Program-made: the position numbers and the translations under genes
The notes under the pieces: model-generated
What the model was told of the DNA's origin: nothing
The model's input: only the letters and a program-made list of their open reading frames with translations
The model's database searches: none
In this document: piece by piece, positions 1 through 11,803 of the stretch
How positions within the stretch are numbered: the first letter of the stretch is position 1
Layout of the letters: the number at the start of each line of letters is the position of its first letter
Source of the DNA: Streptomyces sp. NRRL WC-3618
GTDB lineage: Bacteria; Actinomycetota; Actinomycetes; Streptomycetales; Streptomycetaceae
NCBI RefSeq assembly: GCF_001280005.1
Contig: NZ_LGDW01000473.1
Coordinates: forward strand, 1-38,062
Length of the DNA: 38,062 nucleotides
Direction: 5' to 3'

Positions 1-92
1 TGCCCCACCCCAAGATCCACAGACACGGCAGAACACAACCACAGCCACCGGCAGAACTCACAACTGCCCTACCAATAACTGTGATTGCAGTA

Positions 93-806
93 CTAGGACG
101 GTGTGCGCGCCGCCGCCAGCAGTCGTGTCACGTCGTCCGCGCAGATCGTCAGTGCCGCGCCGACCGTCGCCAGGACGTCGCGTTCCGCCGGGGTGTACGG
201 GCCGTCGGCCAGGGCGATGCGGGCGCCCTGGAGCAGGATCGATTCGCGGCCGGGGGCGGCGAGGTGCGGGGCGAGGGGGTCCAGGGCCTCGTGGAGCTCT
301 ATGGCGAGGCCTGAGCCGCACGGGGGGCCGAAGAGACGGCCCGTGTCGGCGGCCAGCGCCTCCACCAGCGCCGAGAGCTGGTCCTCCGTACAGTCGTCGA
401 AGCCCGCCGCGCGGACGCCGGTCACCGCGGTCTCGAGGGTGAGGCGGGCCTGGGTGCCGCCGGCGGCGAGGACCGCGAGGGCGACCGTGTGGACGGCGTC
501 GCGGAGCATCGCGGCGAAGCGGGTCGTGGTGGGGTGGTCGAGGACGTCCGTGCCGAAGTGGCTCTGGCAGGCCGCGCACTCGATGACCGGGCCGGTCTCG
601 CCGCGCGGCAGAATCGGTACGCCGAGAAACGTGAAGCGCCGACGGCCCATCAGGCGCTGGTAGTTGCGGTCCCCGCCGCAACCGGGGCAGAAGAACTCGC
701 CGTCACCGACACCGGCCCAGACCGTACGGGAGCGCAGGACGCGCGCCGTCCGGCCTCCGCGCACGACCCGGCCGCCTCGGCTGTCTCGTCCCTGTCCTGG
801 GAGCAC
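93..806 (-). CDS. TerB-family tellurite resistance-like protein with N-terminal zinc ribbon
   Basis: The protein has 237 residues. Near its start are two CxxC pairs (C40/C43 and C77/C80) that look like a zinc ribbon. Residues from about 95 to the end form an all-helical acidic TerB-like domain. TerB domains occur in stress and envelope-associated proteins, but the biochemical role is not established and I do not infer actual tellurite resistance. I chose the GTG at 804-806 because an excellent GGAGGTG ribosome site lies at 811-817. An in-frame ATG at 897-899 would add 31 residues of low-complexity sequence and has no such site. It is transcribed alone, in the same direction as leuA. The family call is from remembered sequence similarity. 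Confidence 0.82.
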   Translation of the reverse strand: MLPGQGRDSRGGRVVRGGRTARVLRSRTVWAGVGDGEFFCPGCGGDRNYQRLMGRRRFTFLGVPILPRGETGPVIECAACQSHFGTDVLDHPTTTRFAAMLRDAVHTVALAVLAAGGTQARLTLETAVTGVRAAGFDDCTEDQLSALVEALAADTGRLFGPPCGSGLAIELHEALDPLAPHLAAPGRESILLQGARIALADGPYTPAERDVLATVGAALTICADDVTRLLAAARTPS

Positions 807-896
807 GTAGCACCTCCGGTAACTCCCCCACTGCTCTGTCACAGGGCGCGGGAGGTACCCCCACCGGCAACACCGCCGCGCAGGCGTGATGTTAGC

Positions 897-911
897 CACA
901 TTGTTGATGTG
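897..911. promoter_or_regulatory. Short inverted repeat upstream of the TerB-like gene
   Basis: CACAT (897-901) and ATGTG (907-911) flank a 5-base spacer in an AT-richer patch about 90 bases upstream of the chosen GTG. It could be a small operator or chance. No convincing -35/-10 pair was found beside it. Confidence 0.2.
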
Positions 912-978
912 TAGTCAGTACCCAGGACCAGACCTGCCCATGACCCGCCCTGGGATTGGCCGGTATACGACGGCGACC

Positions 979-998
979 CCGCCCGCCACAGAGGGCGG
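979..998 (-). terminator. Possible terminator downstream of leuA
   Basis: CCGCCC (979-984) and GGGCGG (993-998) can pair around an 8-base loop, 31 bases past the leuA stop codon. There is no T-run, which is common for Streptomyces terminators, so this is a weak structural call. Confidence 0.3.
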
Positions 999-1028
999 AC
1001 GAGGCCTGAAACCAACCGGTCGGGTGAG

Positions 1029-2840
<1,812 letters not shown>

Positions 2841-2849
<9 letters not shown>

Positions 2850-2900
2850 CTCGCCGCGGCAGCTAAGGAGGAGCAGCCCGAAACGCATGATGCGAAGCAT
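2841..2900 (-). CDS. Leucine-rich leader peptide of leuA
   Basis: This 19-codon ORF starts at ATG 2898-2900 and stops at TAA 2841-2843, in the 5' leader of leuA. It encodes four consecutive leucines (CTG CTC CTC CTT) in the context FGLLLLSCRGEGL. A run of regulatory codons followed by alternative stems is the classical design of amino-acid attenuators, and leucine leader peptides have been predicted comparatively upstream of actinobacterial leuA. No good Shine-Dalgarno site precedes the ATG. A second in-frame ATG four codons later is an alternative start, and leaderless translation is possible. The function is inferred from position and composition. Confidence 0.8.
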
Positions 2901-3139
2901 GCTAGCCGAGCCGCGCCGGGGGCGCGGGCCTGTATCACTATGCGGGACTGCCAGTATGCGGGAGTCGGAGAACAAAAGGGGCGAAAAGTGCGCCATCCCA
3001 CTCCGGCCCACCATGTCGTTACTCGAAGGAACCGACCCATACCACTACGTCACCGAACGGCAACCTCCTTGTCCCGGTATTTCACCAATCATGGTTGCGG
3101 GAGGTGACAGCGGCATCACGCGGTGCAAGGGTGCCGGGC

Positions 3140-4222
3140 ATGACGACACACGGGGGCTTCGAGCCCGTCTTCTGCACCATCGTTCCACCGCACATCCTCG
3201 ACACGCTCGCCCGTCACGAGGACCCGGCCCTCTCCGGCCCCGCACTGCGCACGCTGATGCTCGACGCCCAGAAGCGCACCGAGCGCCGCATCACCGCCGA
3301 GTTCGGCCTGGCCGCCGCTGCGGCCGTGAAGGCGCCCTCCGACCAGCCGCTGCGCACGATCTACGACGCCGGGCACCGCACCGACCTGCCCGGCACGAAG
3401 GTCCGCGCCGAGGGCTCCGACCCCGGCCAGGACGCCAGCGTCAACCGCGCGTACTCCGGCCTCGGCGCCACCTTCGACCTCTACCTCAAGGCCTACCAGC
3501 GCCACTCGATCGACGGCGACGGCCTGCCCCTCGACGCGACCGTCCACTATGACGAGGGCTACAACAACGCCTTCTGGGACGGCAAGCAGATGGTGTTCGG
3601 CGACGGCGACGGCCAGATCTTCGTCGACTTCACCAGCTCCATCGACGTCATCGGCCACGAGCTCACCCACGGCGTCACCCAGCACACGGCGAACCTCACG
3701 TACTACGGCCAGCCCGGCGCCCTCAACGAGTCGATGTCCGACGTGTTCGGCTCGCTCATCAAGCAGTACGCCCTCGGCCAGACCGCCGACGAGGCCGACT
3801 GGCTGATCGGCGCGGACCTGCTCGCCCCGGGCGTCACCGGCACGGCCCTGCGCTCCATGAAGGAACCGGGCAGCGCGTACGACGACGACGTCCTCGGCAA
3901 GGACCCGCAGCCCGCGACCATGGACGGCTATGTCCGCACCGGCCGCGACAACGGCGGCGTCCACATCAACTCGGGCATCCCCAACCACGCCTTCTACCTC
4001 GTCGCCACCGCGCTCGGCGGAAACGCGTGGGAGCGGGCCGGGCAGATCTGGTACGACGTGCTGACCGGCGGCGAGCTGGGCGAGCGGGCGTTCTTCGACG
4101 ACTTCGCCCAGCTGACCGTCTCCACCGCGCGGGTGCGCTACGGCGACGGCGACGAACTCCAGGCCGTGCTGAAGGCGTGGGAGCGGGTCGGCGTGCCGAT
4201 CACACCCCGGCCCCGTCTGTAG
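3140..4222 (+). CDS. Protealysin-like M4 family zinc metallopeptidase
   Basis: The product is a thermolysin-family endopeptidase of 360 residues. The zinc motif HELTH (H173, E174, H177) and the downstream ligand Glu in GALNESMSD (E197) are present, as is the NGGVHINSGIPN segment carrying the active-site His. There is no signal peptide. Instead the N-terminus has a short pro-region with PPHIL (16-20), the hallmark of protealysin-type M4 peptidases, which are made as cytoplasmic precursors and mature by removing this short propeptide. I chose ATG 3140. A TTG at 3095 in the same frame would add 15 residues without family support. The next gene encodes a probable emfourin inhibitor, 56 bases downstream on the same strand. 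Confidence 0.93.
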   Translation: MTTHGGFEPVFCTIVPPHILDTLARHEDPALSGPALRTLMLDAQKRTERRITAEFGLAAAAAVKAPSDQPLRTIYDAGHRTDLPGTKVRAEGSDPGQDASVNRAYSGLGATFDLYLKAYQRHSIDGDGLPLDATVHYDEGYNNAFWDGKQMVFGDGDGQIFVDFTSSIDVIGHELTHGVTQHTANLTYYGQPGALNESMSDVFGSLIKQYALGQTADEADWLIGADLLAPGVTGTALRSMKEPGSAYDDDVLGKDPQPATMDGYVRTGRDNGGVHINSGIPNHAFYLVATALGGNAWERAGQIWYDVLTGGELGERAFFDDFAQLTVSTARVRYGDGDELQAVLKAWERVGVPITPRPRL

Positions 4223-4278
4223 CCGTAACGGCCGCACCGGCCTCGTGCCGGAGCCGTTCTCGTACTAGACAGGGACCC

Positions 4279-4545
4279 ATGCGTATTCAAGTGAGACGTA
4301 CCGGCGGGTTCGCGGGCATCGAACGGCACGCCCAGGTGGACACGGCGGGCCGCCCCGATGCCGACGAGTGGCACGCCCTCGCCGATCAGGCGATCGCGGC
4401 CGGCCGGGGCACCCGCCCGATCGGGGTTCCGGACGGCTTCGGCTACGAGATCACGGTGGACGGGAAGACGGTGTACTGCGCCGATCCCCGGCTCACCGAC
4501 GAGCAGCGGAAGCTGATCTCGAGGGTGCTCAAAGAAGGGGCATAA
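4279..4545 (+). CDS. Emfourin-like (M4in) protealysin inhibitor
   Basis: This small protein has 88 residues, no signal peptide and no membrane segment. It begins MRIQVRRTGGFAGIER, which resembles the start of emfourin, the M4 protease inhibitor encoded beside protealysin in Serratia. Its position directly after the protealysin-like gene matches that operon. The expected role is a tight cytoplasmic inhibitor that restrains the protease. Family assignment rests on remembered sequence similarity plus synteny and was not tested. The start is ATG 4279; AGGGAC (4271-4276) lies only a few bases upstream and is a weak ribosome site. Confidence 0.82.
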   Translation: MRIQVRRTGGFAGIERHAQVDTAGRPDADEWHALADQAIAAGRGTRPIGVPDGFGYEITVDGKTVYCADPRLTDEQRKLISRVLKEGA

Positions 4546-4599
4546 CGGGTGTCGCGGGTGTCGGCGGTCGGCGCGTAACTGCTTGTTCACTCCCGGCCG

Positions 4600-4639
4600 T
4601 TGACACCCGTTACCCCCGGTACCCATGATCCGGCGCATG
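4600..4639 (+). promoter_or_regulatory. Candidate leaderless promoter of the GH1 gene
   Basis: A perfect TTGACA (4600-4605) is followed by an 18-base spacer and CATGAT (4624-4629). The ATG at 4637 begins 8 bases after this -10 box, so transcription could start at the start codon itself. This argues that the first ATG (4625), which lies inside the -10, is not the true start. Confidence 0.5.
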
Positions 4640-5980
4640 GCGATCAACCCGATACCCCCGTTCCCGGCCGGCTTCCTCTGGGGTGTGTCCACCTCGGCAC
4701 ACCAGATCGAGGGAGCGGCGGACCAGCGCGAGACGTCCGTATGGGACACCTTCACGGCCGAACCCGGGCGGGTGAAGGACGGTTCGACGGCGGAGGTCGC
4801 CTGCGACCACTTCCACCGCTACCCCGAGGACGTGGCCCTGCTGGCCGGCCTCGGCGTGGACGCGTACCGCTTCTCCGTCTCCTGGCCCCGCGTGAACTCC
4901 CCCGGCGGCCTGGACTTCTACGACCGGCTGGTGGACGAGCTGTGCGCGGCGGGCGTACGTCCCGTCCCGACCCTCTTCCACTGGGACCTGCCCGCGCGCC
5001 TCGAGGAGAAGGGCGGCTGGCTGGAGCGGGACACGGCGTCCCGGTTCGCCGAGTACGTGTCCGTCGTCGCCGAGCGGCTCGGCGACCGCGTAAAGAAGTG
5101 GATCACTCTCAACGAGCCCGCCGAACACACCCTGTTCGGGCACGCGTTGGGCGCGCACGCGCCGGGCAAGCAGTTGATGTTCGACGCGCTCCCGGCCGCC
5201 CACCACCAGCTCCTCGGCCACGGTCTGGCCGTACGGGCACTGCGCGCCGCCGGGGCCACCGACATCGGGATCGCCAACTCGCACGGCCCGACCTGGCCGG
5301 CCTCGCAGGAGCCCGCCGACCTGGAGGCAGCCGGGTTCTACGACCTCCTCCTCAACCGGCTGTTCGCCGACCCCATTCTCCTGGGCGAATACCCGGACGG
5401 CTTGGGCGAGTTGATGCCGGGCGATGTGGAAACCGACCTGAAGGTGATCAGCGAGCCGCTCGACTTCTACGGCGTCAACTACTACTCCCCGACGAAGGTG
5501 GGCGCGCCACAGGGCACCGACATCGAGTTCGGCGGCCTGACGATCCCGGCCGAACTCCCCTTCTCCGTCCAGGAGATCGAGGACGTCCCGGTGACGGACT
5601 TCGGCTGGCCCGTCGTACCCGAGGGCCTCACCGAGCTGCTCACCACCTTCCAGGGCCGCTACGGCGACCGGCTGCCGCCCGTCGTCATCACCGAGAACGG
5701 CTGCTCCTACGAGGGGCTCGACGACCAGGACCGGATCGCCTACCTGGACGGTCATGTCCGGGCGCTGCACCGGGCGTTGGAGGCCGGTGTGGACGTACGC
5801 GGCTACTTCGTGTGGTCGCTGCTGGACAACTTCGAGTGGGCGGAGGGGTACGCGCGGCGGTTCGGGCTCGTCCATGTGGACTTCGAGACGCTGACCCGGA
5901 CGCCCAAGGCCTCGTACGGCTGGTTCAGGGAGCTCCTTCGGGCGCAGCGGCAGCAGGAGCAAGAGGGGGCGGGGCGGTGA
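4637..5980 (+). CDS. GH1 family beta-glucosidase
   Basis: This retaining glycoside hydrolase of family 1 has 447 residues, normal for the family, and is cytoplasmic (no signal peptide). It probably cleaves cellobiose or other beta-glucosides. The N-terminal FPAGFLWGVSTSAHQIEG motif, the acid/base TLNEP (E160) and the nucleophile ITENG (E353) are all present. The C-terminal region WSLLDNFEWAEGYARRFG carries aglycone- and sugar-contacting residues conserved in GH1. I prefer ATG 4637 over ATG 4625 because of the promoter geometry. The MFS transporter starts 7 bases after its stop, so the two are almost certainly co-transcribed for uptake and hydrolysis of a disaccharide. Confidence 0.95.
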   Translation: MAINPIPPFPAGFLWGVSTSAHQIEGAADQRETSVWDTFTAEPGRVKDGSTAEVACDHFHRYPEDVALLAGLGVDAYRFSVSWPRVNSPGGLDFYDRLVDELCAAGVRPVPTLFHWDLPARLEEKGGWLERDTASRFAEYVSVVAERLGDRVKKWITLNEPAEHTLFGHALGAHAPGKQLMFDALPAAHHQLLGHGLAVRALRAAGATDIGIANSHGPTWPASQEPADLEAAGFYDLLLNRLFADPILLGEYPDGLGELMPGDVETDLKVISEPLDFYGVNYYSPTKVGAPQGTDIEFGGLTIPAELPFSVQEIEDVPVTDFGWPVVPEGLTELLTTFQGRYGDRLPPVVITENGCSYEGLDDQDRIAYLDGHVRALHRALEAGVDVRGYFVWSLLDNFEWAEGYARRFGLVHVDFETLTRTPKASYGWFRELLRAQRQQEQEGAGR

Positions 5981-5987
5981 CCCGGAG

Positions 5988-7286
5988 ATGACGACGGCTG
6001 AGGGCGCGGAGGAGACGCAGGGGGCTGCGGGGAGGGCCACGGGGGAGGTGGCGGCGGCGCTCGCCGAGCCCGTGGAGCGGGTCGGGCGGGGGTGGACCGC
6101 CTCGCTCTCGCTCGCCAACGGGGCGATCTGGGTGGGCTGGTTCGGGCCGCTGCAGATCCTTCTCGCCTCCCAGGCCGAGGACTTCGCGCCCGGCACCGGG
6201 ATGTCGAAGGAGACCCTGCTGGCGTGGGTGGCGGGCGCGGGCGCCCTGGTGTCGCTGGCGGTGAACCCGCTCTTCGGCGCGCTGTCGGACCGGACGACGT
6301 CGCGGTGGGGGCGCCGTACGCCGTGGATCGTGGCCGGTGCGGCGGGCGGCGCGCTTTCGTTGCTGCTGCTGGCGGGGGCGAGCGGGCCGTGGACGATGGT
6401 GGCGGGGTGGTGCCTGGTCCAGCTGACGTTGAACGCGGCCTTCGCCGCCGTCACGGCCGCCGTCCCCGACCGTGTTCCCCGGCTCCAACGAGGCTCCGTG
6501 GGCGGCTGGTTGGGCGTCGCGCAGATCCTCGGCGTGGTCGGCGGGACGGGCCTTGCGACGGCGGCCGGCGGGGTGGGCGCGGGCTATGCGGCGTGCGCCG
6601 CGTTCACGCTGCTCGGCGTGGGGCCGTACGTCCTGCGGCACAGGGATCTGCGGCTCGCGGCCGAAGACCTGCCGGTGTGGTCGTGGCGGACCTTCCTGGC
6701 CGGGTTCTGGCTCAGTCCGCGCCGCTATCCGGACCTGGGCTGGGCATGGCTGACCCGTTTCCTGATCAATCTGAGCAACGGGCTGGTGCTGCTGTATCTC
6801 CTGTACTACCTGCGCGACGGCCTCCACTACTCCGACCCCGAGGGGGGCGTCCTCATCCTGACGGCGGTGAACGGCGTGACGCTGGTCGCCACGGTCGTCG
6901 TCGGCGGGGTCTGGTCGGACCGGGTGGGCCGTCGCAAGCCGTTCGTGATCTGGTCGGGCGTACTGATGGCGGTGGCGACGGCCGCGCTGGCGGGCTGGCA
7001 GACCTGGCCCGGGGCGATCGTGGCCTCGGCGCTACTGGGTGTCGGTTTCGGCGTGTTCACGTCGGTCGACTTCGCCCTGATGACGGACGTCCTGCCGAAG
7101 GCAGTGGACCGGGGCAAGGATCTCGGGGTCATCAACGTGGCCAACGCCCTGCCCCAGGTGGCGGCGCCCGCCCTCGCGGCGCCGATCGTGACGTATCTGG
7201 GCGGGTATCCGGCGCTGTATCTGGTGTCCGCGGTGATCGGGCTGGCGGGGGCCGTGCTGGTGCGGCGGATCCAGGGGGTGGAGTGA
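5988..7286 (+). CDS. MFS transporter, GPH/sucrose-symporter-like
   Basis: This integral membrane protein of 432 residues has about 12 hydrophobic segments. The loop SDRTTSRWGRRTPWI resembles the SDR-x-x-SRxGRRRP signature of glycoside/sucrose-cation symporters, and a second copy (SDRVGRRKPF) sits near the middle, as in MFS proteins. It follows the beta-glucosidase by 7 bases, which suggests import of the sugar that the glucosidase cleaves. Substrate is inferred from context only. CGGAG lies immediately before the ATG, so translation may depend on coupling to the upstream gene. Confidence 0.88.
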   Translation: MTTAEGAEETQGAAGRATGEVAAALAEPVERVGRGWTASLSLANGAIWVGWFGPLQILLASQAEDFAPGTGMSKETLLAWVAGAGALVSLAVNPLFGALSDRTTSRWGRRTPWIVAGAAGGALSLLLLAGASGPWTMVAGWCLVQLTLNAAFAAVTAAVPDRVPRLQRGSVGGWLGVAQILGVVGGTGLATAAGGVGAGYAACAAFTLLGVGPYVLRHRDLRLAAEDLPVWSWRTFLAGFWLSPRRYPDLGWAWLTRFLINLSNGLVLLYLLYYLRDGLHYSDPEGGVLILTAVNGVTLVATVVVGGVWSDRVGRRKPFVIWSGVLMAVATAALAGWQTWPGAIVASALLGVGFGVFTSVDFALMTDVLPKAVDRGKDLGVINVANALPQVAAPALAAPIVTYLGGYPALYLVSAVIGLAGAVLVRRIQGVE

Positions 7287-7308
7287 GGGGCATGCCGGGT
7301 GCGGGGAT

Positions 7309-8163
7309 TCAGAGGGCGCCGGCGTCGCGGGCCGCGTAGACGCTGGGGTACAGCGGGCGGAAGCCGAGTTCCCGGCGGATGCGGTCGGTGGAGAGGATGC
7401 CGAACCACGGGTCGGGGTCGGTGTTCTCGTACAGTTCGGCGGGGACCGCCACCCCGTTGAGCTGATGCAGTTCGACCGCCGTGACGGGGGCGTAGTCGCC
7501 GATGTTGTAGATCCGGCCGGCGATGCCCGGTGCGTGCAGGATGCGGAGCAGTCCCTGGGCGACGTCCGCGTGGTGGGCCATCTGGAGCCGCTGGGCGGCC
7601 GCCCAGTGCCCGGCCCACATCAGCGACTGGGCGAGGTGCGGATCGCCCTCCCCGTAGACGAAGGGGAGCCGGCCGACGCGTACGTCCATGCCGTCCAGCG
7701 CGAGCAGTTCCCGTTCGGCCGCCGCCTTCGACTCCGGGTACGCCCCCCACATCGCCCCGCCGGGCCGGGGCTCGTCCTCCTCGACCAGCGGGCGGCCCCG
7801 TCCGGTGCCGTACACGTTCCCCGTGCTGACCTGCACGAACCGTCCCACGCCCGCTGCCAGCGCGGCGCGGCCCAGTTCCACCGCGGCGTCCAGGTTGACG
7901 GCCCGCGCCTCCTCGTCCGGGACCCCGCGGAAGGAGGCCGCGACGTTCACGACCGCGTCCACCCCGGCGACCGCCTTGGCGAGCGTCTCCGTGTCACGCA
8001 GGTCCCCGACCACGACCTCGGCGCCCAACTCGGCGAACCGCTCCGCCCGCGCCGCGTCACGGACCAGGATCCGCGTCCGCTCCCCCGGCCGGGCCTGCGC
8101 CAGCAGCCTCGGCAGGAAGCGCCGGCCGACCTGTCCCGTCGTACCCGTCACCAGTGTCAGCAT
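7309..8163 (-). CDS. NAD(P)-dependent extended SDR / epimerase family oxidoreductase
   Basis: The product has 284 residues. It opens with a Rossmann fold, MLTLVTGTTGQVG, where GTTGQVG (7-13) binds the dinucleotide. A serine/threonine in QVSTGNVYG (113-114) and the YPESK motif (Y142, K146) supply the SDR catalytic residues. Such proteins act on nucleotide sugars or as NmrA-like reductases, and the substrate cannot be read from sequence. It is divergent from a MmyB-type regulator, a pairing common in Streptomyces in which the regulator controls the oxidoreductase. Confidence 0.9.
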   Translation of the reverse strand: MLTLVTGTTGQVGRRFLPRLLAQARPGERTRILVRDAARAERFAELGAEVVVGDLRDTETLAKAVAGVDAVVNVAASFRGVPDEEARAVNLDAAVELGRAALAAGVGRFVQVSTGNVYGTGRGRPLVEEDEPRPGGAMWGAYPESKAAAERELLALDGMDVRVGRLPFVYGEGDPHLAQSLMWAGHWAAAQRLQMAHHADVAQGLLRILHAPGIAGRIYNIGDYAPVTAVELHQLNGVAVPAELYENTDPDPWFGILSTDRIRRELGFRPLYPSVYAARDAGAL

Positions 8164-8243
8164 GATCCGCTCCTCATCGCGTTGTCCGTCGCTGTGAGAC
8201 CAGCGTCGAACGGCGGCCGGGCGGGCGGGAGAGACCCGTCGAT

Positions 8244-8263
8244 CAGGGGATCGGCAGTCCCTG
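8244..8263. promoter_or_regulatory. Candidate operator between SDR and MmyB-type regulator
   Basis: CAGGG (8244-8248) and CCCTG (8259-8263) form an inverted repeat with a 10-base spacer, placed 34 bases before the regulator start and within the 133-base divergent intergenic region. A regulator that represses itself and the SDR could bind here. This is positional inference only. Confidence 0.4.
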
Positions 8264-8296
8264 GATAAGCCGGGCGGGCCGCGACATCCTGAAAAG

Positions 8297-9187
8297 GTGA
8301 ACCGAACCGAACTCGCCGACTTCCTGCGCCACGGACGTGCCCGGCTGGAACCCTCGGCGGTGGGCCTCTCACCCGGCGCCCGCCGTCGTACGCCCGGTCT
8401 GCGCCGCGAGGAGGTGGCGTCGCTGGCCGGTATGTCGGTGGACTACTACACGCGCCTGGAGCAGTCCCGGGGGCCGCGCCCCTCCCGCCAGATGCTGACC
8501 GCCCTGGCCCGGGGGCTGCGCCTCACCGACGACGAACGGGACCACCTCTTCCACCTGGCGGGCGAGGAACCGCCCCGGCGCGAAAGCGTGTCCCAGCATG
8601 TCCGGCCGGGCCTGCTGCTGATCCTGGACCGGCTGCACGACACCCCGGCGCAGGTGGTCACCGACTGCGGGGAGGTCCTGGCGCAGAACGCGATGGCGTG
8701 CGCGCTGTCGGGGGACGTGTCGGCCCGTCCGCCCAGGGAGCGCAACCTCGTACGCCGGTTCTTCCTGGACCCGGCCGCCCGGGCGCTGATCCCGCCGGAG
8801 GACTTCGCCGAGCACGCCCGCGCCCACGTGGCGAACCTGCGGGCCGTTGCCGCGGCCCGGCCCGACGATCCGGTGCCGAGGGCGCTGGTCGCGGAACTAC
8901 GGGCGGGGAGCGCGGAGTTCGCCCGGCTGTGGGAGTCGCACGAGGTGGCGGTTCGGCGGGCTTCTACGAAGCGGTTCGTGCATCCGGTGGTGGGGGTGCT
9001 GGAGCTGGACTGCGAGATCATGGTGGCCCACGACCATCGCCAGCTGCTGATCGTGCACACGGCGCGGCCGGGGACGGAGTCGTACGAGCGGTTGCGGTTG
9101 CTGCGGGTGGTGGGGGTGCAGGATCTGGCACCCACGTCCACCCCACCCCCGGGGGCTGCCGCCCCCGGACCCCCGCTTCGGCCCTGA
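8297..9187 (+). CDS. XRE-type helix-turn-helix regulator with MmyB-like ligand domain
   Basis: This is a one-component transcription factor of 296 residues. The HTH occupies about residues 22-80 (GLRREEVASLAGMSVDYYTRLEQSRG). It is followed by the conserved domain found in MmyB-like regulators, about 105-275, which binds a fatty-acid-like ligand in characterised members. The GTG start (8297) lacks a spaced ribosome site, so leaderless translation is possible. The last 17 or so residues (TSTPPPGAAAPGPPLRP) are encoded by a dispersed GC-rich repeat rather than family sequence. The gene is divergent from the SDR gene and convergent with era. Confidence 0.92.
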   Translation: MNRTELADFLRHGRARLEPSAVGLSPGARRRTPGLRREEVASLAGMSVDYYTRLEQSRGPRPSRQMLTALARGLRLTDDERDHLFHLAGEEPPRRESVSQHVRPGLLLILDRLHDTPAQVVTDCGEVLAQNAMACALSGDVSARPPRERNLVRRFFLDPAARALIPPEDFAEHARAHVANLRAVAAARPDDPVPRALVAELRAGSAEFARLWESHEVAVRRASTKRFVHPVVGVLELDCEIMVAHDHRQLLIVHTARPGTESYERLRLLRVVGVQDLAPTSTPPPGAAAPGPPLRP

Positions 9188-9219
9188 AGGGGCCTCGTCC
9201 TCAAACGCCGGACGGGCTG
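9148..9219 (-). repeat. Composite GC-rich intergenic repeat, copy A
   Basis: Read on the minus strand, this contains the conserved core GTCCGGCGTTTGAGGACGAG, then a GGCCC/GGGCC hairpin, then a C5/G5-rich hairpin. The same modules recur at 27533-27728, 33687-33792 and 37860-37974. This copy sits between the convergent era and MmyB-type genes and encodes the end of the latter. Confidence 0.85.
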
Positions 9220-9238
9220 AGGATGCCTGGGCCCGCGC

Positions 9239-11695
<2,457 letters not shown>

Positions 11696-11762
11696 GGGTG
11701 CGGACCCCCACGGACGGGACGGCCGGAGCGGTCGGGCGGGTGCGCGCCCGGCCACCGGATGA

Positions 11763-11791
11763 CGAACAGCCGTTCAGACAAAGGTTGTTCG
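11763..11791 (-). terminator. Hairpin between WxL and DUF916-protein genes
   Basis: Arms 11763-11771 and 11783-11791 pair over nine positions (one wobble) around an 11-base loop, just after the WxL stop codon. It may partly terminate or protect the mRNA and set the ratio of the two products. Confidence 0.35.
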
Positions 11792-11803
11792 GGCGTACGT
11801 CGG

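Noticed and set aside
1..92. Remnant of an insertion sequence or another gene
   Set aside because: The stretch is less GC-rich than its surroundings, but I see no inverted repeats, transposase fragment or supported ORF. It may be the edge of something outside the window.
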